Below are positions 50,946-63,304 of a DNA stretch of 64,000 nt, one piece after another (positions within the stretch are counted from its first letter, which is position 1; each line of letters opens with the position of its first letter). The position numbers and the translations under genes are program-made. The stretch is from Bolinopsis microptera. Lineage: Eukaryota > Ctenophora > Tentaculata > Lobata > Bolinopsidae. The stretch covers positions 1,311,692 through 1,375,691 of the forward strand of contig NC_087076.1 in the NCBI RefSeq assembly GCF_026151205.1, read 5' to 3'. The notes below the pieces were generated by a model. The model searched no databases. It was given only the letters and a program-made list of their open reading frames with translations, and was not told the origin of the DNA.

Positions 50946-51957
50946 CAGGGGTCGACCGAGGGCAGGATTTTCGACCGAGGCCGAGGCCGAGGAAAATACA
51001 GTTAGTTAAGACCGAGGCCGAGGACAACCGAGGTTTATTTTTTTTGACCGAGGCCGAGGCCGAGGCCGAGGAGTGCAAATTTTGACCGAGGCCGAGGCCG
51101 AGGAATTTTTGCAGAAAAATTGTTGGGAAAAAGGGCATTGTTTATTAGGAAAAGCGCACTGTACCTAATCAGATTGTACTGTGTACTATACTGTGTACAC
51201 ACAGTCTTCTGGCTCAACATGGGCAGCAATCCTGGATAGTACCTCACAGTCTGAAGAAGACGATGAATTCGAAGAAAATAGTGAGAAGATAAGGAGGGAA
51301 GCTAACAGATACTTAAAAGACTCTCGAGTTGATTTATCATTTCAACCATTAGTTTACTGGAAAGCTAATAAGCAGAGCTATCCGAACCTTGCTGAGTGTT
51401 CAAGGAAATATCTATCTGCGCCGGCGAGCTCAGCAGCACCAGAGAGATTGTTTTCTATAGCAGGGCACATCCTGAAGTTAAATCGCCTCAGCCTTAAGCC
51501 AACAAACTTTGAGGGGTGCTTGTTTCTCAAAAAGAACATCGGAACATTTGGGGACGACTTCGGCCCCTGTCCAAATGAATTTGAAGCCCCAAATAAAGAG
51601 GTCTGTCCCCCTTCTGAGCTGTGCACAGAAGATTATTCTGATTCAGAGTGCTCAGATATTGTCATTTCATCAGACGATGAATCTTAGACTATGATATTTT
51701 TAGTTTTGTGTCCTGGTCAATTGGTCGTTTTATTTTCAATTTTACAAATTCGTTTACATTAACCTCTGTAAGTCCAAAGTCTGTAGAAAAATTCCCAAAA
51801 TTTCAACAAAAATCCTCGGTCAAATCCTCGGTAAAATTGTCAAATTTCGCGGAGGCCGAGGAATTTCAAATCTATTTTTGACCGAGGCCGAGGCAAACCG
51901 AGGAATTGTCCTCCTGACCGAGGCCGAGGCCGAGGACTCGGACTCGGTCGACCCTTG
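50946..51957 (+). mobile_element. hAT transposon, 1012 bp, 8-bp duplication TTCGAGCA
   Basis: The terminal inverted repeats CAGGGGTCGACCGAG / CTCGGTCGACCCTTG are flanked by exact TTCGAGCA copies (50938-50945 and 51958-51965). The paralogous repeat at about 15401 has one copy. Subterminal GACCGAGGCCGAGG motifs repeat at both ends, as in many hATs. Only the transposase C-terminus remains, so it is non-autonomous. Confidence 0.93.
51200..51687 (+). pseudogene. hAT transposase C-terminal dimerisation domain
   Basis: An open frame ending at the TAG at 51685-51687 reads ANRYLKDSRVDLSFQPLVYW, then ASSAAPERLFSIAGHILKL and NRLSLKP. This is the hAT C-terminal dimerisation signature (hydrophobic-W, then SAA.ER.FS.AG....RN/RL). 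The N-terminal BED finger and RNase H-like catalytic core are missing, so this is an internal-deletion product. The tail is acidic and ends SDIVISSDDES. No start codon belongs to it. Confidence 0.85.
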
Positions 51958-52084
51958 TTCGAGCATCATTGAAATAAGTCAGTTTAGAGACAACACTCGG
52001 AGTATTACCTCTGGGACATCATTCATATGATGTTACATTCTCCATCAAGCCTTCTCGGCTTCTTATCTCGGTGGTTCTCGTGTA

Positions 52085-54246
52085 GGGTCACGAAATCCTC
52101 TCCGAACCTCCACGTGGTGTGGCCTGGTTGGCACTAACGGGTGGTGTGCTCTCTTGTTGAGTACTAAGGTTGGGACTTGCCAACTCTAAGTTCCCATGGG
52201 AACCAGGAAGTCAACAATAACAGCTACCAAGCACCAGGAAATTTCTCTTTCAGATAGTAGTAGTACACACACAAATGACGATACGTTAGACACAGATACC
52301 TAGCTCTAAGAGCTATTAAATCACCAGGAAATTCTCTTTCAGCTTTCAGGTCCCATCGAAGTCACCCACCACAGAGCTAGGGAATCCAATTCGCTCATCC
52401 TGACTACAAGGACACACTGATAATGAGTAGTCTTGGCACTTCTCCCTCCAGTAACCACTTTTCAGGTCTTTTCAGTTAAGACAGCTAATGCGTAAGGGCT
52501 GACACACGCTAGACACAGGCTCGTGATAAGACAGAATTAGGGATGTCAACTCTGACTACGAGGACACGCTGATAACGAGAATTCCTGGCACTTCTTCCTC
52601 CAGTAACCACTTTTCAGGGGACAGGGTTAGCTTTGCCACACTCTTTATTGAAGTGTGACTGGACGCTCTACAATCATCTAGTAGCAGCAGAGTTTGACTG
52701 ACATCCTTACTGGTTCTATTCAGTTTCTACAGCGGAAGTTCTCAACACTCGAATCAGTTCCTCTCGGACATCCTGCAGAGATGCTTTATCACAGCCTGCC
52801 CCATTACACGGGGAACCCTTAGATCTACAGTACCCTGGTGGACAGCTTAGCTCATTAAAGCATAGTGTACCTTTTCAGTTCTGAGACGCAAAGCTAACCG
52901 GACCAGGAATAAGCATCATTGCAATGCTTAGGGGATGCAAATAGGACATACAACGTTTAACGATTTACTCGAACTTTTGATTCATTTTTAAGCTCGACGT
53001 TACATGGTAACAATTCAGGACAGATATTCCTTCTTCAGGTTCATTGAGGAAATCGTACCCGCTATTTGCGTTATACATGGCAAGTATCTGGACTAATGAT
53101 AACTTAGGATTACCACAGAGTCAGTTATCAACTTGGTAAACTAGCAACAGTTTACCAATGCGAGCTCTTTGCTCTCCACATGGCTAGTATTTGTATCAAT
53201 GAAAATATAGGTACAACATCAATCATAAATCTTTACTCAGATTCCCAGGCCTCACTCCTAGCGCTTACCAGCACCAGCATCAGCTCCAGACTAGTGCTGG
53301 ACATTGCTGACCAACTAAACACATTAGGTACCTCCCACAAAGTAGAACTTAGGTGGGTCCCAGGACACGAAGGAGTACACGGTAATGAACTAGCTGACGA
53401 ACTAGCAAGGGAGGGATCCAGCAGCACCCCCATTGGACCTGAACCCTTCCTCCCACTCTCGGAAGGCATAATCGACACCCAAATAAAAGATTACTTCTTC
53501 AATCTCCATATCAAGCAGTATAAACAGGTGGCACTCAGTGATAAAGGAAAAACCCCACTAACATTTTTCCTCAACAAAAACAGGTACAAGAAAATTAACA
53601 TCACAGGTACTCACATCAGATGGCTAACATGGCTACTATCAGGACACAGCCCAGTGCCCACTAGCATACTTCCAGACGGTAGCAAACAACTCCAATTTCG
53701 AAACACAAGACTGTGAACACTGCCCAGGGGAAGCAGAAACATCATAACACTTCCTATGTGAATGCATCCAGCTGATGACAACTAGAATGAGGATATTTGG
53801 TAAACCCATCCTAACAATTGAGGAACTCATCAATAGTAAACTCGACCACATTATCAAATTCGTGGAACAGTCAACAAGGTTTGACAGAGACGATATATTT
53901 GGATAAGCATCTAGGACATACACCAAGGTTCATAAACAATCATACACTAGACCCACACAGGACTATCTCAGATAGTGACACATATTCAGGTGTGGACCAT
54001 GCTCGGAAGTCCCTCGCCTGCCCGCCAAAGAAGAACATCTGAAGTGGGTTTGCTCTGAGCAAGGTAGTAACAGCTTCGAGACTCCAGAGGTCTGTTGCGT
54101 TGATATCTATTATTCTATGTTTTTGTATATACTTAGGGAGTCCTGGAGTGTGGCTAGCAGGAGTCACACTCTGTGGGCACGGCGAGATGGCCTCCCTCTT
54201 CACTAGGAGGCCAGAAACCGTTGACCAAAACAGATAGAGAGAGAGA
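52085..54246 (+). mobile_element. Internally deleted LINE, 12-bp duplication
   Basis: Flanked by GGTTCTCGTGTA at 52073-52084 and 54247-54258. The empty site is at 15521-15532. The 3' end is a GATA/GA simple tail (CAGATAGAGAGAGAGA), typical of LINEs that lack a poly-A. About 1 kb of 5' sequence without a clear ORF precedes the RNase H end, so reverse-transcriptase sequence appears deleted. Confidence 0.85.
53129..53906 (+). pseudogene. LINE ORF2 RNase H and C-terminal finger, broken
   Basis: QLGKLATVYQCELFAL (with the conserved Glu), NLYSDSQASLLAL (Asp) and LRWVPGHEGVHGNELADELA (His and Asp) are the RNase H motifs found at the C-terminus of I/R1/Jockey-group LINEs. An LTFFLNKNRYK linker follows. 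A frameshift near 53705 and an in-frame stop near 53746 interrupt CEHCPGEAETS..HFLCEC, a CCHC-type finger. The frame then runs to TAA at 53906. Dead copy. Confidence 0.85.
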
Positions 54247-55439
54247 GGTTCTCGTGTAACTGTAAAATCCGGATTGGAGTATTATTTATGAGTCGCATTA
54301 TAGTTGAAATGTTTTCTTTATGCTCCCTCTGAATGAAGCAAATATTTCTTTCGCGCGTCGACCGAACGTTATTAAGTTGATTGACGATGTCAACCCTTCG
54401 TGCTTCGATATCGTTGCTCTACTTTTGACTTCGTTGCTCTGCTTCTTGCATTAACTAATTCGATCTTGCATTCTTCGATCTTGCATTCTATGATTTTGCT
54501 TTCTAAAGCACAATCCTGCGTGCTGAATCAATTTACCTTCCATAGCTTCGAGATTTTTATCAAATATAGCCCCCGACAGTTGCGAAACCAGAAACGAACT
54601 TAAATCGATGTATTTTCGGACGCTGATTCCGAATCACCCCTGAGGCCCTAACATAAAATGCTCCCCTGGCGGGATATCACGCGTGATATCAGATATGACG
54701 GCCGTATAAAGAAGGTGGTATAATTTCTCGCATCTCGTTAGGGTTACTGTTAGGGTTTCTGCAGCATATATGCTTTTGTTATACATTATGGATTGGGTTG
54801 GGATCAGATTAGAGGGCTACGGTTTCGATTAGGCCAGGATCGTTCAGACTTCAGGGCCAACTAGAGAACCTTGGATGATGATTTAACTCAGTGTCATGTA
54901 GAGTTATCTAAAAAATAAATTTAAAACGACGTACAACGTAGATTTTGAGTTATCTTAAAATCTCCAGAAAAGTGTCATTTTGGGCCGATCAAAAGTTAGC
55001 AACTTTGACTTTGCAGATTTCTGTCCTCTGATTTAGATTGGCTGAATTGTGCATCACGTGCTAGCTGTTTGGAAAGTGGAATGCGGCACGCCACACGCGT
55101 GCAAATCTTAAACTTTATGTCGCGCTCGAGATCAAGCCGTCTGTTTAAATTAAACCACCTCTAATGACACCGCCAGCCAGTAACTTTTGCTGGGAAGAGC
55201 AATGAGCAAGTTAACTTATTGTAAGTTTATAACCTACCAGGACGCGCGCCGAGTTGGACTCGTCGACGGTCCAAATCCAATATATGGAACAGATATTTTA
55301 CAAGTATCATAATAAGTTAACTCAACGGGTGATACTCGTAAAATATTTGTTTCGAATATTATTAGGACGAGTCCAACTCGGCGCGCGTTCTGGTACGTAC
55401 TGTTAGCAGTTAGGTTATAAACCTACAAATGCCCACTCT

Positions 55440-56960
55440 TTTCACCTAACCATGGCCATGTGCTTTCGCGCCACTGCGGGCGCGCTTGTTTCACAAGCAG
55501 GCGCCGTGAGGCGGGCGCGCGCTACTGCAAGCGCAAGGGCTCTGGATAGAGCAAGGGTTTCCTGGGGCGCGGCCCAGTTGTGCATCGCGCTACAAGCCCT
55601 TTGGTTGTGAAATTGGTCTAAATTAGTGAATTTTGGACGCTGATTCCGAATCACCCGGCCCATAACGAAGTAGGGTTCACCTAACCATGTGCTTTCGCGC
55701 CACTGCGGGCGCGCTTCATGTTTCACAAGTCAAGAAGGCCGTGAGGCGGGCGCGCGCTACCATGCAAGCGCAAGGCCAGGGCTCTGGATTGTGGATAGAG
55801 CAAGTATAGTAGGGTAAAAATACTTCCCCTGGAGAGTTATGGGCAAAAAACCGTTTTGGTCACGTGACAGGCTAGTAAAACATGAATTTGAATGTTTAGG
55901 GCTCAGGTTTGCTCTAACCAAAGCCCTCTTGCTTGTTACTGGGCCGCGCTCAGCCTGTCATTCCGCCTAATCTCTATTCTATGTTTATGAATTAACATAA
56001 TAGCCTGAGGTCCCCAGGTAATCTCGCTTGTTGTGAAATAAGCGCGTCACGCAGTACGCGTATACACATGGCTATGTGAAGGTTTAAGTTAGGGTTAGGG
56101 TTGACGGATGTTACTCGTCTAAATTTTTTCGAAGTTGGAAGTAGCGCGCGCCGCTTTCTTCTCGAAATGGCCCGATGGCATGGCCCGATGGCATGGCAAG
56201 TGCTATACTACGAAGTAGCGCGCGCCGGGCCAGATCATTAACAATGGTCAAGGTTAAAGTTGTGGTAAGGGTTATGGAAAGCTTTAACGGGTGATACTCG
56301 TAAAATATTTGTTCCAATTATTACCGTCCAATTAGGACCTTCGACGAGTCCAACTCGACGCGCGTCCTGGTAGGTTGTAAACCTACAAGGAAAGCTTCGG
56401 GGTTATGGTTAGGGTTTCACATAGCCATGTGTATACGCGTACTGCGTGACGCGCTTTTCGCGCGCTACTACAAGCGAGAGGGCTCTGGTTAGAGCAAGCA
56501 GGCGTTGATTCCCCCAAAATTTGAAAGTCTTATAGCACAAAATCACCACCTATCAGTATCACTTTGATTGCTGGTGTAAAATTTTACTGGGCCGCGCTCA
56601 GCCTGTAATTCCGCCAATAATAGCCTGGGGTCCTCAGGTAAGTAAAATTCAGTAAAAGTAATAGAATTTATTTGCATTGGGAGTTTAAATCAACATAGAA
56701 ATAACATGGACACTGGAAAACTCTAAAACTGTAAAATATTTATTGTAAAAATTCGTTCTTACTCCACTGTGGAAATCGAAATACGCGAATTTTCGGCGAC
56801 AAATACATTTGCGTATGCATACGTTTGCTTGAAACGCTACGTATTTAACAGCATTGTGACAATTTACTGGGCCGCGCTCAGCCTGTCATCAGTCATTCCG
56901 CCGAATCTCTATTATGTTTATGAACATAATAGCCTGAGGTCCCCAGGTAATGTGACAATG
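55440..56960. repeat. Cluster of short GC-rich dispersed repeats
   Basis: There are several copies of a CCATGTG..CGCGTACTGCGTGACGCGC-type motif (55440-55560, 55675-55805, inverted 56035-56080, 56410-56500; also 49015-49100 and 58795-58850). Three copies of a GGGCCGCGCTCAGCCTGTCA...ATAATAGCCTGAGGTCC hairpin repeat are also present (55940, 56585, 56870). They are CpG-rich compared with the surroundings. No gene was recognised. Confidence 0.6.
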
Positions 56961-57000
56961 TGCATAGCATAGAAGCAATTCACAGCATGGAAGATCTAAG

Positions 57001-57822
57001 TTAATTGAGAATAATAGTGATAAACATGAAAAAAACAGCCAGACTCAAAGTTCCTCCCCGAGCTGCTCCATTTGTGCACGTAAACGTGTGAGAAGCTGGA
57101 GTAAGACTCCCATCTTTATTGCAAGTGAGTGTGTTTCCCTCTCCCTCGAGTTTTAATTTCTTCATACATGTCACAGTAAACTTCTCTCCCTCGTTCACTG
57201 TATCAGAATCTGGTGTCACATCTGAGCGCCATACGCCCGGCTTCTTGCATGGTACTGGCTTCAAGGCACCGATATTGTCAGCTGCATCTCCGATAACCTC
57301 AGCTCCTGCCTGAATATTTCCTGGAGGGTAATATTGGCACACCACTTTGTTGAAGAACCAGGTAACCTGGTCCCGTTTGATTGACCATCTTCCTAGTCCA
57401 CAGTTTAACTGTTTAGAACTTTTCCAGAGAATCTGGTTGTATGCGTTAGGACTTTCCAACTTTTCTCTGTACCAATCTCCGGTTGATTCGAGGTAAGCAT
57501 CAGATCGTCCTGTGACATATCCGTCAGATCGTCCTACTCCTGAGTTGTCAATATTCTCACCAAAAGCTTGTCCTACACTGTGATCATCTTTCTTGGCCTC
57601 CATTGCTGTCTCAAAAGCATGTCTGTCAGCAGTGAAGGTGACATCTTCTCCTGACTCCCCATAGCATAGAGGATCCGTGTCCTCGTACAATGCTCTCAGT
57701 TCATTGTGTTTGTCCAGCACATCCTGCTCCGCTTCAGTAAGACTCTCTGTTTTACAAACCCCTTCAGTTGATACCAGCATGCAGGTGAACACCAGTACTC
57801 CAGCCACTATCTTACTTTTCAT
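57001..57822 (-). CDS. Secreted CAP-Sushi protein, probable GPI anchor
   Basis: A single-exon frame of 273 aa starting at the Met of MKSKIVAGVLVFTCMLVSTEG, a clear signal peptide. Residues about 25-185 form a CAP/SCP domain: HNELR, GENI, GDWYREKLE and NQILWKSSKQLNCGLG are present. The usual second His in the H-x-T/N-Q-W motif is replaced (AYNQILW), so a full His/Glu tetrad is not preserved. Residues about 200-250 form a Sushi-like module (four Cys, VNEGEKFTVTC, ending FTC). The C-terminus, small residues then a hydrophobic tail LSLAVFFMFITIILN, fits a GPI-attachment signal. The frame is open 40 codons upstream, but the signal peptide favours this start. CAP proteins act extracellularly in venom, immunity or development; the role here is unknown. 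Confidence 0.8.
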   Translation of the reverse strand: MKSKIVAGVLVFTCMLVSTEGVCKTESLTEAEQDVLDKHNELRALYEDTDPLCYGESGEDVTFTADRHAFETAMEAKKDDHSVGQAFGENIDNSGVGRSDGYVTGRSDAYLESTGDWYREKLESPNAYNQILWKSSKQLNCGLGRWSIKRDQVTWFFNKVVCQYYPPGNIQAGAEVIGDAADNIGALKPVPCKKPGVWRSDVTPDSDTVNEGEKFTVTCMKKLKLEGEGNTLTCNKDGSLTPASHTFTCTNGAARGGTLSLAVFFMFITIILN

Positions 57823-58117
57823 TACTTTAATCAACCTGTACAGGAAATAGTTCATTATTTTACTTATCAGTTGGAAAATATAACAATCATACCATGTACC
57901 AACTCCTGTTTTATCTTTTAAATCAGTACGTGCGCAAATCAAACATCATTCTTACTTGGGCCAAAATAAAACCGGAAGTTGGAAAATGTGGACAAGGTTT
58001 TACTAAAATGACTATCAGCTATTGAACATGGACGCGATGAATATCAATCTAAGTAAATTAATTGATGCGATGAATAAGTGATCAAACACTATGAAGCAAA
58101 CAGGTTTTATAATTACT

Positions 58118-58330
58118 GTAACATTGTTGAATATATTTGAATATAATGCCATGAATTGCACATAATCTTGACATTATGTTGAATATTTGGAGCCAGTGTG
58201 GGTCTATAACCATGGGTTTACACTTAGTAGCCGTGGGTCATGAGGACAATGCATAAAGTGTAAATAGTTTCAAACTATGCCGCAACACACTGCGGGAACA
58301 GTTATTGTGAGGGAAAAACACACGTGAGAA
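58118..58330 (+). repeat. 210-bp dispersed repeat, copy 1
   Basis: From GTAACATTGTTGAATATA to CACACGTGAGAA. It is about 95% identical to 60274-60479, in the same orientation. Confidence 0.9.
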
Positions 58331-60273
58331 CAGAGAAGTTTGGAGCTCAAGTCGTGGGCTTCATGGCCACGTGTAGCTTCGATCGATATTAGGTCAAAAG
58401 GCCAAAACGATTTGATTAGCACTGGTAACATTTTATTCGTTCAAAAGACAAGCATTATACTATAATTTATAGCTATATTTTTATTCCGAACATGATCACC
58501 AGGGTTCGCAACATTTAACTACCGTAAGAATAAGATTTACCGGAAATTCTACAACTGCTGCTTGACTTTTACATTAAACGTACCCCACAGGCCAGGACCC
58601 GGCCATCTTTCAGTCTTATCAAATTTAAAACACGTTGAAACAATGCCATGCTGCAACAATTGTTATCATTTTGTTAGTTAAAACACTGAGCCAAAACGAT
58701 GAGCGCTGGTAATATCTCTCATTCGATTCGGTTATCTGTTAATGGTCACATATAACGGTAAAGGCACGGTTTATAAGGAACGTCTTGCTCTATACAAAGC
58801 CCTCTCGCTTACTTGTGAAACAAGCGCGTCACGCAGTACGTGTAGACTCATGACAATATGAAAGGAAGTAGGAACGTTTGTTAAGTGTGCCTTAGGCTTA
58901 ACTTTAAGTAAAGAAGTAACCATTGTGGCTGTGCCTTAACCATGAGTTACAATATGTGACCATTGACACTGACAGATAATCGAAATCGAATTGCCCATCT
59001 CCTAATCACAGGAAAAGCTCGCATTATGTTAGACTTAGAGTTAGACTAACTGGCAACTATATAGTTTCCAACTACATCATTCATATGAGTATGACCACGG
59101 AATGGGCGCGATTAGATTTACAACTTTACTAGGCCTTATTATATATATATCCTATCCGTAAGCTTTTAACGCTTACAGTTACGGTGAATGCAACGAAATG
59201 GACGTTTACAAACGTACACGGATAGGCCAAAATGTAATTGCACCTCCGCAGAATTTGCAACATTTAGCTTTCGTAAGGACAAAGGAACCGATTAATATTG
59301 TTACACTTACAATCTTGAAGACACTGGAAATCTAGTGTAGCTGGGTTGTCAGTTTAACTCAAGAGAAGTGGTCAAATTAAAATTCACCTATTATACTAAT
59401 CACTAGGCCTTACTTACAAGTTATGTAATTGGACCAGAGCACTTAGTGCTAATAAAAACTCTGCTGGTCCAAAGGAAAGATCTCGTTATGTTAGACCATG
59501 AGTGGGCGACCACCCACCCAGTGAAATACTGGACTTTAGGTTTCATAAATTTATAACACCCCGAGGTACGAATATAATTACATTACAATCGGGTTTCAAG
59601 TAAATTTATTAAAATTACTGAGTTAGCTATTTTCAGCTCAGGAAATTCCAGCTTTTAAAGTTGGTTCGAAAATCTTACTCTTTGTTTAATTTGTTTCAGT
59701 GATGAAATCGCTCTGAAGAATGTCCTCAACTTACGCTTATTATATGTTACTATAAGTCCTACGGTCAACCTAAAACGAATTTAAAGTTATAGTAATACTT
59801 ATAGGGATGTTTCTTTTTTATCGAGGTCAGGGCGAACTTTCAAGACTATATAGTAAATTAATAAACCATATTTAAAAATGATTTATGGGCCTGATCATAG
59901 ACTTGTTAGATTTGGAGTCAAACTTAATCAAAAGGTAAATTTACCTAGCAGACAGAAATGGCTATCAAGAATACGACTAAGGGACATGATAAATGAACAC
60001 ACGAAAATAAACTGTAGCAGTTATGGAAATAGTATACGCTCATTATCGGATGATATATATATATATATACGGTCATATCACGTGATCGAGACAGTGTTTC
60101 GCCAATATCTCGGCAGAGGGCCAGAGGAGCATTTTAACCCTAAGTCATGGGGGTGATTCGGAATCAGCGTCCGAAAATACATCGATTCTAGTTGGTTTCA
60201 ACTGTCGGGGGGCCTTTTAGAACAATCTCGAAGATCGACTGTAAAGTGATTTAATACGCTCGCTCATTATCTT

Positions 60274-60479
60274 GTAACATTGTTGAATATACTTGAATAT
60301 AATGCCATGAATTGCACATAATCTTGACATTATGTTGAATATTTGGAGCCAGTGTGGGTCTATGGCCATGGGTTTACACCGTGGGCCATGAGGACAATGC
60401 ATAAAGTGTAAATAGTTTCAAACTATGCCGCAACACACCGCGGGAACAGATATTGTGAGGGAAAAACACACGTGAGAAG
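60274..60479 (+). repeat. 210-bp dispersed repeat, copy 2
   Basis: Matches 58118-58330. It differs by a short deletion near the GGTTTACAC...CCGTGGG segment. Confidence 0.9.
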
Positions 60480-61851
60480 CTTGGTTCAACTTCAAGTCGT
60501 CAAGTAGTGGAACTGGCAAGTTTTTAATTGGGAACCAGCTTTGTTTATTGGTTAAGTGCGTGACATATTGCATATTGCATATCAACCATGTTTTCGCACG
60601 CTACGTTTATCATTATGTAAGCTGAAGCAAGCATGGATTCGTCTGAATATTAATTTATTTTATGACGAGTAATCTCGTGATTATATTTCGGAATTAGACG
60701 CTTGAAGACTTTATGCAATCTTAAATTATAATCTCAGAATTATGCAGATCTCAGAAACTGCATATAATTATATAGCTGCATATTATGTAGCGTTGGTACA
60801 TGAACCGGGGAACAAAGTGTGTGTGTGAATAAAATTATAAGATAGCCATGGTCACATTTGTAAGTATCGATATTAATGAAGGGCCTATAAGTATAATAAT
60901 AATTTACAATTTAAGAATGTATCCGCGCTGAACTATTGACGTATTGTATTACTATTACTGTTGGTGGTGGAGCCTCTGTGACCGAGTGTGCTTAATCACT
61001 CTACATGCAATCGATCTTCGAGATTGTTCTAAAAGTAAAAACAGCGTATTTTGCACCATTTTCATCACTATATCAACTCCGATATCCACAAAAGTTTTCG
61101 GACAGTTGTGAAAGCCCTATTGGAAGGTCTTCACAAATTTTCAAAATGATCTCATTCAAGGAACCGAAGATATGACAGAATAATACGACAAAAATCAACG
61201 AATTTCGTCAAATTACGCAACTTTTACACCTACTTTTGCTCCAAAAGCCGCGCACCATCAAATATGGCACCTATAAGGCAAAACTCACTGATCATTCCAA
61301 AAAGGTACGACAAATTTGGTACTGTAAAAATTCTCACAGTCTTTAGAAAACAATTAAAACGGTAGGTACAAAAATTTTGAAAATCCGAGCATGTTTATTT
61401 TTATCGTGCACCCCCTATAATTAGTACTTGTAGCTATTGAAGATAGAACTCAAAACTTAGCTTACACGAAACACTATAACTAACAACGCTGAATGGATGA
61501 ATAAAGATTGGTAAGCTCAGCCAACCGTTTTCTTAAGAAGCCGTCGCGTGGCGAGCCTCTGTTTAACTTTAAACGACAAAAGTTTCATACCAATTAGTAT
61601 GACTTACACAATATGTAAGTTATAGCGTAACTTAGTACTACTACTATTTATCGTAAGTCATTCCAACATATACTGTAAGTGTATCATTATAACTTATACA
61701 GTATAATAATCACCGCATCTACATTCTACAGACGACGATCTTCGGGCCGAAGCAAGGAAACAATAACATGGAAATAAGGTCCTGGCCGCTTCGCTCTTCT
61801 GATTTGTGGCTTTTCAAGACGATAATCATCTTCAACTTAAGATCATAGGAT

Positions 61852-63117
61852 TAGGGTTGCCAACCGATATTATCGGCCGATAATTATCGGCGATAATTTT
61901 CCAAAAGTCGTTATCGATTATTGCGATAATCAACCAATTTTTATTAGGGGGAAATAGCCTAAATTTAACATATTTTTCTAATCTTTTTTTTGTTAAACCC
62001 GAGTGCTACCATAATTTGCAGTGTGATGGTATGCTGACGTGCTACTTGTAGTGTGTAGAAACTGCTACACATTACGTGTAATTTGATTAATTATTTGTGT
62101 TTATTTTTATGGTGTTGTTTAAGAGGGAGTTTTAGGATTTTTTTAAGGATTTAGTAGGATTTTAGTGATTAGAATTATCGTTAGTGATTAGTGTAGATTT
62201 AGGATAGATTAGTGACCACGTGGTATCACGTGGCGCGGGTCGATAACGCATTTCTGGACACGTTAGGATTAGTTCTGGAAAAGATCGTGAGGTGACGTGT
62301 TTAATCTAAGTGTTAACCGCTGATCTAGAACGCCCAACGTGGCCCGTCCTGCCACAGTTTAAGTTGTGATTGTTGATAATATCTTTATATTCATCATTCG
62401 AACGTTATTATTCGATTCAACTGTTTCCCTTGTTCAACTCTAGCGTAGGGACGAATTGTAGCATATTCTACCGTTTAAATTGAAATTAAAACAATAGGCC
62501 TCAGAGAACATTTGTCGATGAAATAATAATATGGGCTTGTTAAAAATAAAGGGTAATGCCAATATTGCAATAGATTCTATAAGTATAACAAAGCATTAAG
62601 CAATAAAGCACACGATAATGCTATCAAAGTTTTCTATTTTCATATTCGAAGTTCGAATTTTACCGATATTAATTTTATTAAGGATTTGTCATGACTCAAG
62701 GTCAATGTTTCCGCATTTTTGGAAATTAAATTCAATTAATGATATTGTAAGGGGTCGTTCACATATTACGTAATCAGTTGAGGGGGGGGGGGGGGGGGGG
62801 GGGGTTCCGAATGATTACGCTAGTGTAACTTTGACACAATATATGTGTAAAACTGATTACGGAGGGGGGGTGGTAATAATGTTCCAAAAAATGATTACGT
62901 AATATGTGAATTGTGAACGACTCCTAACTATATAATGATGATGTAACAAGGTTACATAGCATGGGAGCATAATTCAAGTATGCACAGTGCATACAAATAT
63001 TACTTCTATTATCTTGCCAAATTTATGTTATCGCCGATAACCGATATAATCGCAATAATTTTGAAAAAGTTATCGATTATCGCGATAAAAGAAATTGTAC
63101 CGATAATGGCAACCCTA
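61852..63117. mobile_element. hAT-like element with TAGGGTTGCCA ends
   Basis: The ends TAGGGTTGCCAACCGATA and TATCGG..GATAATGGCAACCCTA are inverted, followed by TTATCGGCGATAAT subterminal motifs. Flanking 8-mers CATAGGAT and ATTAGGAT match at 6 of 8, consistent with an ageing hAT duplication. No transposase was seen. A G-tract MITE is nested inside. Confidence 0.65.
62751..62924. mobile_element. GGGGTCGTTCAC MITE, complete copy
   Basis: The inverted ends GGGGTCGTTCACATATTACG and CGTAATATGTGAATTGTGAA/CGACTCC flank a run of about 22 G. TAA on each side may be the target duplication. Related fragments lie at 562-587, 22944-23036 and 50469-50592. Confidence 0.75.
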
Positions 63118-63304
63118 ATTAGGATAGATAATTCATAAAGCTTTCTAGTCTAAAGACTTATAGACTATTACTATTATATATGCATAACATACTTACGTAA
63201 AAACTATATTCAAATACACTTTTCAATACGTTGTTGCTTGCTTATCAGTTACTTATCATTACGTTGATAAGACTTGCTTTTTTAACCGGTGCCGTGGTTG
63301 TGTG

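Larger units (their letters stand above)
50592..56400 (+). repeat. Unclassified repeat, disrupted copy
   Basis: Colinear with 14933-16400 but interrupted by a hAT element (50946-51957), a LINE (52085-54246) and about 355 bp of unknown sequence (54790-55145). It ends among short GC-rich repeats. Confidence 0.7.
57943..61851. other. Gene-poor stretch
   Basis: It contains a duplicated 210-bp repeat (58118 and 60274), a 60130-60240 fragment of the 15.8-kb repeat type (GAATCAGCGTCCGAAAATAC) and AT-rich sequence. A 92-codon frame at 59878-60156 (start MIYGPDHRLVRFGVK) has no recognised motif. Confidence 0.4.

Noticed and set aside
54790-55145. Inserted element in the disrupted repeat
   Set aside because: About 355 bp are absent from the paralogous copy, but I found neither inverted ends nor a clear target duplication, so it is not called as a transposon.
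56085-56105. Telomeric TTAGGG repeats
   Set aside because: Only about two units (TTAGGGTTAGGG), isolated. Chance or degenerate.
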